A DNA stretch of 64,000 nt, from assembly GCA_011947345.1 (NCBI GenBank), contig JAAVTG010000483.1, positions 1 through 64,000 on the forward strand, in the 5' to 3' direction. This DNA is from Phytophthora quininea (Eukaryota; Oomycota; Peronosporomycetes; Peronosporales; Peronosporaceae). The position numbers were made by a program, and so were the translations under genes. This document shows, piece by piece, positions 43,850 to 53,827 of this stretch (position 1 is the first letter of the stretch; each line of letters begins with the position of its first letter). The notes below the pieces were generated by a model. It did no database searches. It was not told the DNA's origin and worked only from the letters and a program-made list of their open reading frames with translations.

Positions 43850-44628
43850 ATAATGTATTTGGAGAGTATCGTCTCCAAGCACGATAGTATCATCGATGCT
43901 GACGCAGGTTCGTTGGCCGCATCAACATCCAGTTGATGCACACGTTGTGCTATCTGTATTTGATGGGGTGTCATGAGACGATGCGAAGCCCTGACTCTGC
44001 TCAGTTTTTGGGAGGGATTTTGCCCCCTATTATAATACCTCTTCCCAGGCTGAGAATAGCTGAGAGAATTTCCCCATCCGATGAAAATATCAAATGCCAT
44101 CTGGATTGCATTGCAGAATCGTTGGTTTTCGCAGTAAATAAACCTAAACTCTTTCTGGTATCTATTAATAACATCGTCCTGTGGATCACTTGTAAAGTGA
44201 CTTGCAGGTCGATCATGTGCAGACTCCATGAAGCTGTCCCTTGCTGAGCGGTGGAACGGGCAAGGAGCGACAAACTCAAGGTACTTGTGTGTAGCAGTTG
44301 ATACGAGGGTGCAGGTGTGGCCTTTGCTCTCGGCCCTTCACAAGACGGCAGTGAATGAATTGTTTCCGGGCGTGTTCTGACTCAGAAGAGGAGCGCCGTC
44401 TGAGCACACCTGTAACATGTACGGAGCAACGAGGCCCATCCCATGCAGGAGCTCAACGAGCGTCGTTCATTATGCATGTATGGCGGTTATGGTTGATACC
44501 GGTTCTAAGTGGTTGGATGGTCGCGTTGGGAGCTGCCAGACCTGTTCAACAACTCTACAATTTGCGGCGGCCACCACATTAAGCCGGCGACAGCGAACGA
44601 GTGAAGGCCCAAGGATCAAGCGATGATA
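43850..44628. other. Intergenic region upstream of effector candidate
   Basis: 779 bases with no supported gene. CGTTCATTATGCATG near 44464 weakly resembles an initiator. Confidence 0.45.
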
Positions 44629-45652
44629 ATGCGTCTAAGCTGTATCGCGTTACTGGTGGCAGCATCCCTACTCGCCAACGCCCAAGCTACTATCGAAGAC
44701 TCGGTTTCGAGGACTGCATCCATTACGACAAATTCTGGTGTCCCTGCACAGATCGACGTCACCAAGCGATTCCTACGCTCGTACACCAACGAAGAGGAGG
44801 AGAGAGCTTTTGCCAAGCCGGAAGTATTTGCACATATCATGGGCTTCGACCGCACCAAGGCCGAAGCGAAAGAATGGCTGATATTCTGGCTGAACAAGAG
44901 GAAGAGCGTAGACGACGTCACCAAGATGCTGGGTCTGGCTGGGTTGTCGGAAAAGAGGTTGCACAGGCATTGAACTCGGCGGCCTTGCAGAAGTACAAGA
45001 ACATGTACTACAAGCTGATCACCGGCAAGAGCTTGAGCGGCGAGGCGGTTTTTCGCGGATCGGCGGGATTGCACGCACCAAGACCCAGACGAAGGACATG
45101 TTCAGGAAGTGGCTCCAGGACGGAGTCAGCGTTGAGAAGGCAGCCAGGATTTTAGGCGCGGCTGACCCACTGAACTGGCGCGCCCTTGCCTCGTACCAAA
45201 AGATGTATTCGAAGTGGAAAGCAAACAAGGTTTTCGCGAAAATCGACGGGGTTGAAATGACCGAGTCGCAAACAAGCAAATGGCTTTTGGACATGCTCGT
45301 CAAGGACGAGACGGCAGAGAATGTTGCCAAGGCCCTTGGAGTTTGGATGCTGAAGCAAGAGGATATTCCGAAGGCCCTGAACTGGCCGGCGTTGGTCAAG
45401 TATGTACGAATGCAGAAGATGTATTCGAAGTGGAAAGCAAACAAGGTTTTCGCGAAAATCGACGGGGTTGAAATGACCGAGTCGCAAACAAGCAAATGGC
45501 TTTTGGACATGCTCGCCAAGGACGAGACGGCAGAGAATGTTGCCAAGGCCCTTGGAGTTTGGATGCTGAAGCAAGAGGATATTCCGAAGGCCCTGAACTG
45601 GCCGGCGTTGGTCAAGTATGTACGAATGCAGAAGGAATTCAATGTGTTGTAG
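44629..45652 (+). CDS. RXLR-dEER secreted effector candidate with LWY-type repeats (two frameshifts)
   Basis: MRLSCIALLVAASLLANAQA is a classic secretion signal (cleavage about residue 20). RFLR at residues 47-50 and EEEER at 55-59 are the RXLR and dEER motifs linked to delivery into plant cells. The remainder consists of alpha-helical units with Trp and Tyr positions (KEWLIFWLNKRKSVDDV, MFRKWLQDG, SKWLLDML). The frame changes near 44940 (after MLGLAG) and near 45052, each explained by one base, and ends at TAG 45650-45652. The last two units are near-identical 72-residue copies. ATG 44623 is an alternative start two codons earlier. The host target is unknown. Confidence 0.8.
45203..45634 (+). 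repeat. Two tandem 216-base (72-codon) effector units
   Basis: Unit 1 (45203-45418) and unit 2 (45419-45634) both begin ATGTATTCGAAGTGGAAAGC and encode MYSKWKANKVFAKIDGVEMT onward. The only difference noticed is GTC versus GCC (Val/Ala) in the LWY-like segment DML-KDE. The exact multiple of three keeps the frame, indicating a very recent in-frame duplication. Confidence 0.9.
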
Positions 45653-45794
45653 GCGAGGACTGAGATTTCTCTCTCTTTACAAGTTGAAAAGCGAAAGCAA
45701 CAAGTGGTGTGAATAGCACACTGCACAACCATGATCATGTATGGACAGTAAGCCGTGACTAAATACATGAAATACAGCTCTCAACGACCCGTGG

Positions 45795-46277
45795 CTACAT
45801 GGCCAAGTTGTGTCTCTTGAGAAAGCTCTTCCTCCACACACCCGACGCCGCGAACAGCGAGCTGTCTATCCCCAGCTCCCTGGCCACATCCACCGCGTAC
45901 TCACTTAACATTGTGCCCGTCACGGGAATGCTCATCTTCTGCATCGAGCGGAGCCACACCACGATGCACTTCTCGGCGTCGTCGCTCAACGTGAGCCCCA
46001 GTCCGGATTTGCGCAGACGGAAGGCCTTGGCGGTGCGCGCCGAGTCGCAGGCGCTCTCGATCTTGTCGCGGTCCTTGGCCCAGCCGTAGACCACGCGCTT
46101 CTTGCTGCGCTTGGCTGCGGCGCTCAGCTCCGGGAAGAACTTGTCCACCGTCTTGGCCATGTCGCCGCTCTCCTGGAAGAACTTGACCACCGCCAGCCGC
46201 GTCTCGTACGTCGAGGACGCGCGTGTGTTCTTCCGCTCCTTGCGCCCGCCGTCGGGTGTCCTCGCCTGCCGCCCCAT
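45795..46277 (-). CDS. CENP-B/Tc5-type helix-turn-helix protein, no transposase domain
   Basis: Intact 160-residue protein from ATG 46275-46277 (MGRQARTPDGGRKERKNTRA) to TAG 45795-45797. YETRLAVVKFFQESGDMAKTV and AAAKRSKKRVVYGWAKDRDK resemble the first helix-turn-helix of pogo/Tigger proteins. AEKCIVVWLRSMQKMSIPVT and GVWRKSFLKRHNLAM resemble the CENP-B second DNA-binding domain. It stops exactly where a DDE catalytic domain would begin, and no such domain follows. It could be a truncated transposase or a host-retained DNA-binding protein. It is divergent from the GH47 gene, with 134 bases between start codons. Confidence 0.7.
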   Translation of the reverse strand: MGRQARTPDGGRKERKNTRASSTYETRLAVVKFFQESGDMAKTVDKFFPELSAAAKRSKKRVVYGWAKDRDKIESACDSARTAKAFRLRKSGLGLTLSDDAEKCIVVWLRSMQKMSIPVTGTMLSEYAVDVARELGIDSSLFAASGVWRKSFLKRHNLAM

Positions 46278-46411
46278 GCTTGCAGCCAATTTGAAGAAGA
46301 TAACGTTTACAGTTTTAGTCTAAATTGTAAAGTTTAGCTCCCGGTAAAGCTCGCACATCTGCTGCGATTCCCAACGGCTGCAGACGCCACGGCACTCGCT
46401 TTTCCGCTGGG

Positions 46412-48298
46412 ATGCTGCCGACGTACCGCCAGGCTTCGGCCCGCAAGCGTGCACAGCTCCAGCTCTGGAAGCGCGTTGGGATCGTTGGGGTCGCCTGTGT
46501 GCTGTCGCTCTTCCTATGGGTGCAGTACACCATCATGACCACCAACTTGGGCGGGGTCCCCAACCACGTGGACGATCTGCAGGGCGCCACGCAGCAGGAC
46601 GAGGAGCGAGTACATCTCCGGGGCCAGAAGACAACGGTGCACCGGACCGATGCAACTACGCATCAGGCTTTTGGAGGAGCAGCCAACGACGAGATGCTGG
46701 CGGACGAAGACGTGGCGGACATTCGAGACCCCGACGAGACTGTCACGGCAGTGCCCTCGGAGCAGCAGGAGGCCAGGAGGCTGGCAGTGCGGAAGGCCAT
46801 GAAGTTTGCCTGGGGCAACTACGAGGAGCATGCATTCGGAGGGGACGAAGTGGACCCGAAAAATGGCGTCAAGCGGAGCAATGTCTGGGGTGACATCGCT
46901 TGCTCGTTGGTGGACGGCATCGACACGCTCTGGATCATGGACTTGAAGGACGAGTTTAAGCGTGCCAGAGACTACGTGGCAGGCCATCTCGACTTTTCCC
47001 ACTTGGGACGTGATGGCAACAACCTCTCGGTGTTCGAGACTATTATCCGGAAAGTCGGCGGGCTGTTAAGTGCGTTCGATCTGTCAGGCAATAGCGTCTT
47101 CAAGAATAAGGCAAAGGAACTGATGGATCTGCTCACGCCTGCCTATGATGAGGACGAAGGGGTGTTCTATACACTTCTTAACCCGTACACGAAACAGAAA
47201 GCTTCGCTGCCTGGGCTCGCTATCGGTACGAGTTATTATTATGTCTGCTTTGGATTCCCTCATTCTAACCGGCAGTGTGTTTTATGACTGCAGAGCGCAC
47301 ATTGCCGACATCGGCACACTGCAGCTCGAAACCCGCTACTTGTCGGACGTTACGGGTGATCCAAAATACGCAAAAATGGTGTGTCGTTTTTAGGCTGCTG
47401 GCTCGGCTTGCACGAGTCTTACACAGTAAATGGTGTCCTTTTGTATTTTGTTTCCAACCTAGGGCGATGCATTTTACCACATTTTGAAGCGCGAGGGATC
47501 GTACAAGAAGACTGGCTTGTTTCCTGTTCATTTTGACGCATCGAAGGGGAAATTCGATGTCCGCGGGAGCACCATTACGTTGGGTGCGTTAGGCGATTCT
47601 TTCTACGAGTACTTGCTGAAGGTGTACATCTACAGCGGTAAGCGGGAGGAAGACGAGTACCTCCGCGAGCTGTATGACGACGCTGTAAGGGGGATGGAAG
47701 AGCACCTGCTCTATTATTCCATCCCAGACGACCTGTACTTCTTACAGGAGATGAAAGTGCCGTCGATGTCGGTACGTGCGTACCGTGGTGCTTGCAAGTT
47801 GAAAGGCAAATACTCAGTGACTGATAAGTGTTTTGTTTTGATGCCATGTTTGTACAGGCAATCCAGCGCATGGATCATCTCCTTTGTTTTGTTCCCGGCC
47901 TTTTGGCACTAGGAACGCTGTCCGAGACGGAGGACCGCGCTAAGAACGCCAAACACCTTGACCTCGCAGAAAAGCTCATGGAAACGTGTTACCAACTCTA
48001 CAGTCGCCAAGCGACTGGCTTATCACCAGACATCGTGAGCTTCCCGAAGATGCGCGTAGTAGACCCCAAATATCGTTTGCGGCCAGAGACCATCGAGAGC
48101 TTGTTTTACCTGTACCGTGTCACGAAGAATCCCAAGTATCGCGAGTACGGCTGGGAGATCTTTGAGGCGCTGGAGACGCACGCCAAGGTCAAATATGGAT
48201 ACGCCGCCGTCTTGGACGTCACCAAGCTGCCGGCACAAACGGAAAGCAAGATGGAGAGCTTCTTTGGCCGAAACGCTCAAGTATCATTACTTGCTACA
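46412..48298 (+). CDS. GH47 alpha-1,2-mannosidase, type II membrane protein; 3' end lost
   Basis: The predicted exons are 46412-47225, 47296-47378, 47463-47771 and 47858 onward, with introns of 70, 84 and 86 bases. The N-terminus has a single signal-anchor (VGIVGVACVLSLFLWVQYTI) and an acidic stem. GH47 hallmarks are FAWGNYEEHAFGGDE, SLVDGIDTLWIMDL, SVFETIIR, LGALGDSFYEYLLK and RPETIESLFYLYR. The family trims alpha-1,2-mannose from N-glycans in the ER or Golgi. Near 48260 two T are missing relative to the copy at 49373. At 48298 homology stops and block N begins, so the final LDKYVFNTEAHP segment, whose Thr helps bind the catalytic calcium, is absent. The protein is probably inactive, unless this edge is an assembly artefact. 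Confidence 0.82.
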
Positions 48299-49219
48299 CA
48301 TATCCTGGCGCCGAGCGCAGCTGTCATACTACAGTGTACAGTCCTAAGTACTGTACTATCGGGGAAGGCCCCAAATACATGAATTGCAGCTGTTGATTTG
48401 TCGTTGGACACTCGAACAGATAAACGGCGCTTTTCGATGAGAACCACTTAGACGAATTGGACATGAAGCATAATCATCGATAAGTAAAAACGAGTGCCAG
48501 TACAGATATCGTTGGGTGACGGATTGAAACCCTATTTGATGTCTTCTTGACCCACCAGCATCCCGCATGTGCGTAGCCTAAGCCTTAGATTTCACAAATA
48601 TTAATACCATTTTGCACCCGGAGATTGTAGATTCCATGAATGAGTGGCTTAGTATTCATTCCGTCTTCGCCAGGAGCGAGAAACTGGGTTCGGCTTAATA
48701 AAGAGTACTAAGTAAGTTCGGCCGATTTGCGAGTGGGGCCGATTTGCGAGTGTAGAGTGAAAGCGGCCGAAGTTCGAGTAGACCGGCTGCAATACGAGTA
48801 AGTTCTTACTTGCCAATACATAATTGCTCAACCGGTGACCCAGTTGTGGTCCCTACGCTCCTCAGTTGCGCGGCGTTTGCCCCGCCAACTTCACTTCGCT
48901 CGTGGCGGGAAGGTATCCCGCGCAGATTAGATACTACTACTTAGATATATGCATCCGGCCTACGCCGTCCCTGACCGACCTCCGCTGCACTCCAGTTGTC
49001 AAGGCACCTCTCCAAGGCCTCAACGTACGGCTTTACTAGTCATTTCTTCGTTGTGAAGTTGGGCGGTAAATATTCGTTGATTGGTATTGTTATCAATGTA
49101 TCTTTTTCAATGCTTACTCTGACATCTGCCGAGTTTACTCGAGATTAAGCCCGTGGGGTTGTAGTGTAGGTTCTGCTATAAAGGTCTTTACAAAGCAAAG
49201 TTTCCGGCACTGGCCACGG
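48297..49219 (+). repeat. Block N, forward copy (non-coding)
   Basis: These 923 bases match the reverse strand of 53828-54754 almost throughout, for example GGAAGGCCCCAAATACATGA, GGGTGACGGATTGAAACCC and GTAAATATTCGTTGATTGG. It begins directly at the break in the GH47 gene. The part at 48870-49023 also resembles 2519-2662. No coding potential was recognised. Confidence 0.85.
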
Positions 49220-49372
49220 AGGTTCACAATACCGGTAGTTGCGTTTTGACATCCCTCTCCAGGTTGGGCCAATCGAGCAGCACCAAACGCATCAATTGAT
49301 TTCGCTGACGCGATACAACGTTCAAAAATTATTCTAGCGGCGTTTATGGAGAATTTCTCTACACGAATGACG

Positions 49373-51590
49373 TTACTTGTTGCGGATGCGTAGCGGGTGA
49401 GCCTCCGTGTTGAACACATACTTGTCGAGCGGGATGAGACTCTCCGGCGCCTGTAGCAAGTAATGATACTTGAGCGTTTCGGCCAAAAAGAAGCTCTCCA
49501 TCTTGCTTTCCGTTTGTGCCGGCAGCTTGGTGACGTCCAAGACGGCGGCGTATCCATGTTTGACCTTGGCGTGCGTCTCCAGCGCCTCAAAGATCTCCCA
49601 GCCGTACTCGCGATACTTGGGATTCTTCGTGACACGGTACAGGTAAAACAAGCTCTCGATGGTCTCTGGCCGCAAACGATATTTGGGGTCTACTACGCGC
49701 ATCTTCGGGAAGCTCACGATGTCTGGTGATAAGCCAGTCGCTTGGCGACTGTAGAGTTGGTAACACGTTTCCATGAGCTTTTCTGCGAGGTCAAGGTGTT
49801 TGGCGTTCTTAGCGCGGTCCTCCGTCTCGGACAGCGTTCCTAGTGCCAAAAGGCCGGGAACAAAACAAAGGAGATGATCCATGCGCTGGATTGCCTGTAC
49901 AAACATGGCATCAAAACAAAACACTTATCAGTCACTGAGTATTTGCCTTTCAACTTGCAAGCACCACGGTACGCACGTACCGACATCGACGGCACTTTCA
50001 TCTCCTGTAAGAAGTACAGGTCGTCTGGGATGGAATAATAGAGCAGGTGCTCTTCCATCCCCCTTACAGCGTCGTCATACAGCTCGCGGAGGTACTCGTC
50101 TTCCTCCCGCTTACCGCTGTAGATGTACACCTTCAGCAAGTACTCGTAGAAAGAATCGCCTAACGCACCCAACGTAATGGTGCTCCCGCGGACATCGAAT
50201 TTCCCCTTCGATGCGTCAAAATGAACAGGAAACAAGCCAGTCTTCTTGTACGATCCCTCGCGCTTCAAAATGTGGTAAAATGCATCGCCCTAGGTTGGAA
50301 ACAAAATACAAAAGGACACCATTTACTGTGTAAGACTCGTGCAAGCCGAGCCAGCAGCCTAAAAAAACGACACACCATTTTTGCGTATTTTGGATCACCC
50401 GTAACGTCCGACAAGTAGCGGGTTTCGAGCTGCAGTGTGCCGATGTCGGCAATGTGCGCTCTGCAGTCATAAAACACACTGCCGGTTAGAATGAGGGAAT
50501 CCAAAGCAGACATAATAATAACTCGTACCGATAGCGAGCCCAGGCAGCGAAGCTTTCTGTTTCGTGTACGGGTTAAGAAGTGTATAGAACACCCCTTCGT
50601 CCTCATCATAGGCAGGCGTGAGCAGATCCATCAGTTCCTTTGCCTTATTCTTGAAGACGCTATTGCCTGACAGATCGAACGCACTTAACAGCCCGCTGAC
50701 TTCCCGGATAATAGTCTCGAACACCGAGAGGTTGTTGCCATCACGTCCCAAGTGGGAAAAGTCGAGATGGCCTGCCACGTAGTCTCTGGCACGCTTAAAC
50801 TCGTCCTTCAAGTCCATGATCCAGAGCGTGTCGATGCCGTCCACCAACGAGCAAGCGATGTCACCCCAGACATTGCTCCGCTTGACGCCATTTTTCGGGT
50901 CCACTTCGTCCCCTCCGAATGCATGCTCCTCGTAGTTGCCCCAGGCAAACTTCATGGCCTTCCGCACTGCCAGCCTCCTGGCCTCCTGCTGCTCGAGGGC
51001 ACTGCCGTGACAGTCTCGTCGGGGTCTCGAATGTCCGCCACGTCTTCGTCCGCCAGCATCTCGTCGTTGGCTGCTCCTCCAAAAGCCTGATGCGTAGTTG
51101 CATCGATCCGGTGCACCGTTGTCTTCTGGCCCCGGAGATGTACTCGCTCCTCGTCCTGCTGCGTGGCGCCCTGCAGATCGTCCACGTGGTTGGGGATGCC
51201 GCCCAAGTTGGTGGTCCTCGGCTCCGTCTTGCAGCACACGCTCCTTGATTCGCTCGTCCGCGTCGGTGGCGGCCACGACCCCGTACATGACGTCGTCCAG
51301 GCCCCCTCGACCGAGCCCAGCATCATGATGGTCGGCATACTGGGCGTCTCGGGGCTGGCGGGGCCGCGTTCCTCGTAGATACGGAGACTGTCGACCTTGC
51401 GGATCTCGTGCCACTGACCGGTGGGCGGCCCTTTCGCCGCGCCAGCCTTCTCTTTCTTGGGGCGATGCAGCTGGTCGTACTGCTCCAGACTGTTGGCCAC
51501 CAGCATGGCCTCCAGCTCCAAGAGGCCGTCGCGGTCGGCCTTGGACACATCCAGCTCTGGCAGCAGCTCGACGAATGAAGACGCCGGCAT
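49373..51590 (-). pseudogene. START / GH47 chimera (left palindrome arm)
   Basis: The ATG at 51588-51590 starts the START fragment (MPASSFVELLPELDVSKADR), which carries the same frame change as 38654-39744. At 51215/51216 it joins GH47 sequence (TTNLGGIPNHVDD), which has lost its membrane anchor. GH47 exons follow at complement 50529-51215, 50376-50458, 49981-50289 and 49373-49894, with the three introns conserved, and end with the complete LDKYVFNTEAHPLRIRNK. One base is missing near 50997 (CCCTC-GAGCAG), so the START frame does not reach the catalytic domain. The junction shares only one or two bases between parents, suggesting end joining. The catalytic part is complete but headless. Confidence 0.82.
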
Positions 51591-51810
51591 GGCCTCGCTG
51601 CTCGCGTCGACAATTAGAAAGTGCACTGACTTCCGCCAAGGAGATTCGACCGCATACATATAACGTTCAAGATTCACTCGAGCAGCGTTTGTGAAGATTC
51701 TTTGTTGCTGGGCCTCCGAGTTGAACACCTACACTATGCCTGAATAATACACCTTGCTACGGTCACATGAGTTTACTTGACCACCGAGTTGGTCCTCAAC
51801 TTGCTGAATT

Positions 51811-53154
51811 TTATCCGATCCATCCATGGAAATCGAACCAAACCATCTCGTTCTCTCGCTCACGCGCTGCGAGGAACTTGGAGATCCTTTGGGCCATCAA
51901 CTGTGACGGATACTCGACGAGATAGTAGGACACTGTCGCCAACAAGAAGATGAGGAAGCTCCGCGCAACCAATCGGTTCATGTACTTTGGCTCAGAACTG
52001 ATCGTCGGGTTTTCAAGGACGAAAATGTGCAGCAAGTAGATCGAGAAGCTGATCTTGCCGCAGTACCGCAGCACACTCCACTCAAACATGGTGGAAACAC
52101 ACGATGGGCGGATCATCTCAACCACGAAGATCGCCGTTAGCAGAGCGCTCACATATCGGGCGCCTTTTGTGTCGGGTGCAGGGTTCTTCAAAACCCAGTC
52201 AAAAAGTAATCCTTTGAAGCACACGCTCAACAGCACCGCAATGAGGGCGTACTCAAAGACGCGGATCGCAACCGTGTGCCACCAGCGGAACTTGAACCCA
52301 GTCCCTTTCATCCACGCGTCAAGCTTCACGAACACGACAGCACCAATCGACCCCGACAGAAACGTCGGAAGGTGCGGCATCAATGGCATGTGGTGCGTTC
52401 GGTATTCGTACCAGCCCTTGTAGACAGTCCACGCAAATATCGGGGCCGCGGCCACCCACCAGTAGCGACGCATGCCAAGCATGGCCAAGACGAACACGGG
52501 GATCACAAAGTAGTACGAAATCTCCAGCGGCAGCGTCCATAGTGCAAATTGGCGGTGGTGGAAATCAAACGTTAGCGTCTGAAACAAGTCGAAGGCCTTC
52601 GGATTTTCGACCAGATAGTATCTGCCTTGGTCCTCGTACGACATGAACGACAGCGCGATCACCACCACCGCGAACAACGGGTACACGCGGAAGAACCGCT
52701 TCGAGAAGTAGTCGGCTAACGCGAACATCCACGATCGCGGGCTTGCTCCTTGTGACAGCAGCTTCATGCTCTTCTTCATGAAGAGCCACGTCAGCAGGAA
52801 TGATGACAGCACGAAGAATGTATCGACCGCCACTCCGCCGAGGTTGAACTGCTCAATATAGGCGTGGGAGTGCTGCACGGCAACCAGGACTGCAGCGAGG
52901 CCTCTGACGCCGTCGAGGAACAACACTTTGGTCGGAGGCAACGACGACTTTGGCTGGGAAGGTGGAAGTTTTTCCGTTGGGGACTTGCTGACACTGTTGA
53001 GTCGCAACAAGGTCTGTCCGTCGTCTTCTGACGCTGAAGAGGAAGACGTCACGGAGCTCGACCTCTCGATGACGTGCGATTGAATTGCGTCTGGCGGTGT
53101 GATGGAATCACTCAGCCTTAGGTCTTGGATGTCGTTTCTAGTACTCTTGAGCAT
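51811..53154 (-). CDS. Acyltransferase-3 family membrane protein, left-arm copy (altered C-terminus)
   Basis: The 447-residue protein starts MLKSTRNDIQDLRLSDSITP at ATG 53152-53154. It is nearly identical to 39927-41309 in the helices and in VLFLDGVRGLAAVLVAVQHS. One base is absent in the run CTCGCTCACGCG near 51866 (CTCGCTTCACGCG in the parent), so the end reads ARERENEMVWFDFHGWIG instead of the longer basic tail. A solo LTR lies 10 bases upstream of the ATG, so any promoter must differ from that of the parent gene. Enzymatic activity is inferred from the family; the acceptor is unknown. Confidence 0.83.
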   Translation of the reverse strand: MLKSTRNDIQDLRLSDSITPPDAIQSHVIERSSSVTSSSSASEDDGQTLLRLNSVSKSPTEKLPPSQPKSSLPPTKVLFLDGVRGLAAVLVAVQHSHAYIEQFNLGGVAVDTFFVLSSFLLTWLFMKKSMKLLSQGASPRSWMFALADYFSKRFFRVYPLFAVVVIALSFMSYEDQGRYYLVENPKAFDLFQTLTFDFHHRQFALWTLPLEISYYFVIPVFVLAMLGMRRYWWVAAAPIFAWTVYKGWYEYRTHHMPLMPHLPTFLSGSIGAVVFVKLDAWMKGTGFKFRWWHTVAIRVFEYALIAVLLSVCFKGLLFDWVLKNPAPDTKGARYVSALLTAIFVVEMIRPSCVSTMFEWSVLRYCGKISFSIYLLHIFVLENPTISSEPKYMNRLVARSFLIFLLATVSYYLVEYPSQLMAQRISKFLAARERENEMVWFDFHGWIG

Positions 53155-53164
53155 GCTGGCCCTG

Positions 53165-53480
53165 TGTAGTGTCTGCAGGTATGAAGACACGATGGGGGAG
53201 TCGGCGAAGCTCCCTAAGTTGGCCGGTAGTCTATTAGATGCTAATCGACAAGTGAGCTAAATGAGCTTGTCTAGCGTTTGGGGACTCCGTGCTTGGGGCG
53301 TGGAGTAGGGTGGTTGACAGTCGTGTCAACACAAATGTCGTTATCTACTCGGAGGTCATCACGTATTGCGATACCGTGTATCCAGGTCATCCTGGCTCGC
53401 GTTACGAATTGATGTGCACGAGACTATCCAGTCGCCACCACTGCGGCTGGCTGGGCATGGCTGGTGATCTCCACACTACA
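53165..53480. mobile_element. Solo LTR (316 bases) next to acyltransferase start, left arm
   Basis: The ends are TGTAGTGT...ACACTACA, i.e. TG...CA with an 8-base inverted repeat. CCCTG flanks both sides (53160-53164 and 53481-53485). The uninterrupted site is seen at 41.3 kb as GGCCCTGTGTCTGTGCTC. An alternative reading is a small TIR element with an 8-base duplication (CCCTGTGT). Confidence 0.75.
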
Positions 53481-53485
53481 CCCTG

Positions 53486-53827
53486 TGTCTGTGCTCAAAT
53501 GTTCCCCAGGTGCTCGATTCGGAAGTGGCACCCTTAATTAACCGATTGGGAAGCCTCCTTCAGTTGGTAAGAGAGAAACTGTCTTAACAGCCGCCACCGA
53601 AGTGCGTCGTTGGTAAAGTACTGTACTCATGCTTTGGATGCTGAATTGCGATGTGGTTGACCCCGTAGTAGTCATAAGCTTTGAAGATTTGATCGTGTAT
53701 TGTGGGTGTCCTACCAACGACGCATGCAAGAAAACGACTACAAGTCCATTGCCAGCTTCGTCCGCGTAACGAACTTCGCAATACCGTTAACCTCGTACAC
53801 TTTTTCATCGCGTCTAGCAACGTAGAC
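53486..53827. repeat. Block D, left-arm copy
   Basis: 53486-53755 matches 41322-41590 (TGCTCAAATGTTCCCCAGG to ACTACAAGTCCATTGCC). The remaining 70 bases are shared only with the right arm (54755 onward). Non-coding. Confidence 0.8.

Noticed and set aside
50467..51639. 390-codon minus-strand frame that enters the GH47 catalytic domain in frame
   Set aside because: It begins at a non-ATG codon and reads the START fragment out of frame; only its GH47 half is meaningful, and that is covered by the chimera entry. Worth recalling if a downstream start is found.
53155..53190. N-terminal extension SSYLQTLHRAS of the left- and right-arm acyltransferases
   Set aside because: The extra residues come from the solo LTR and lack an ATG; the parental copy starts at the methionine used here.
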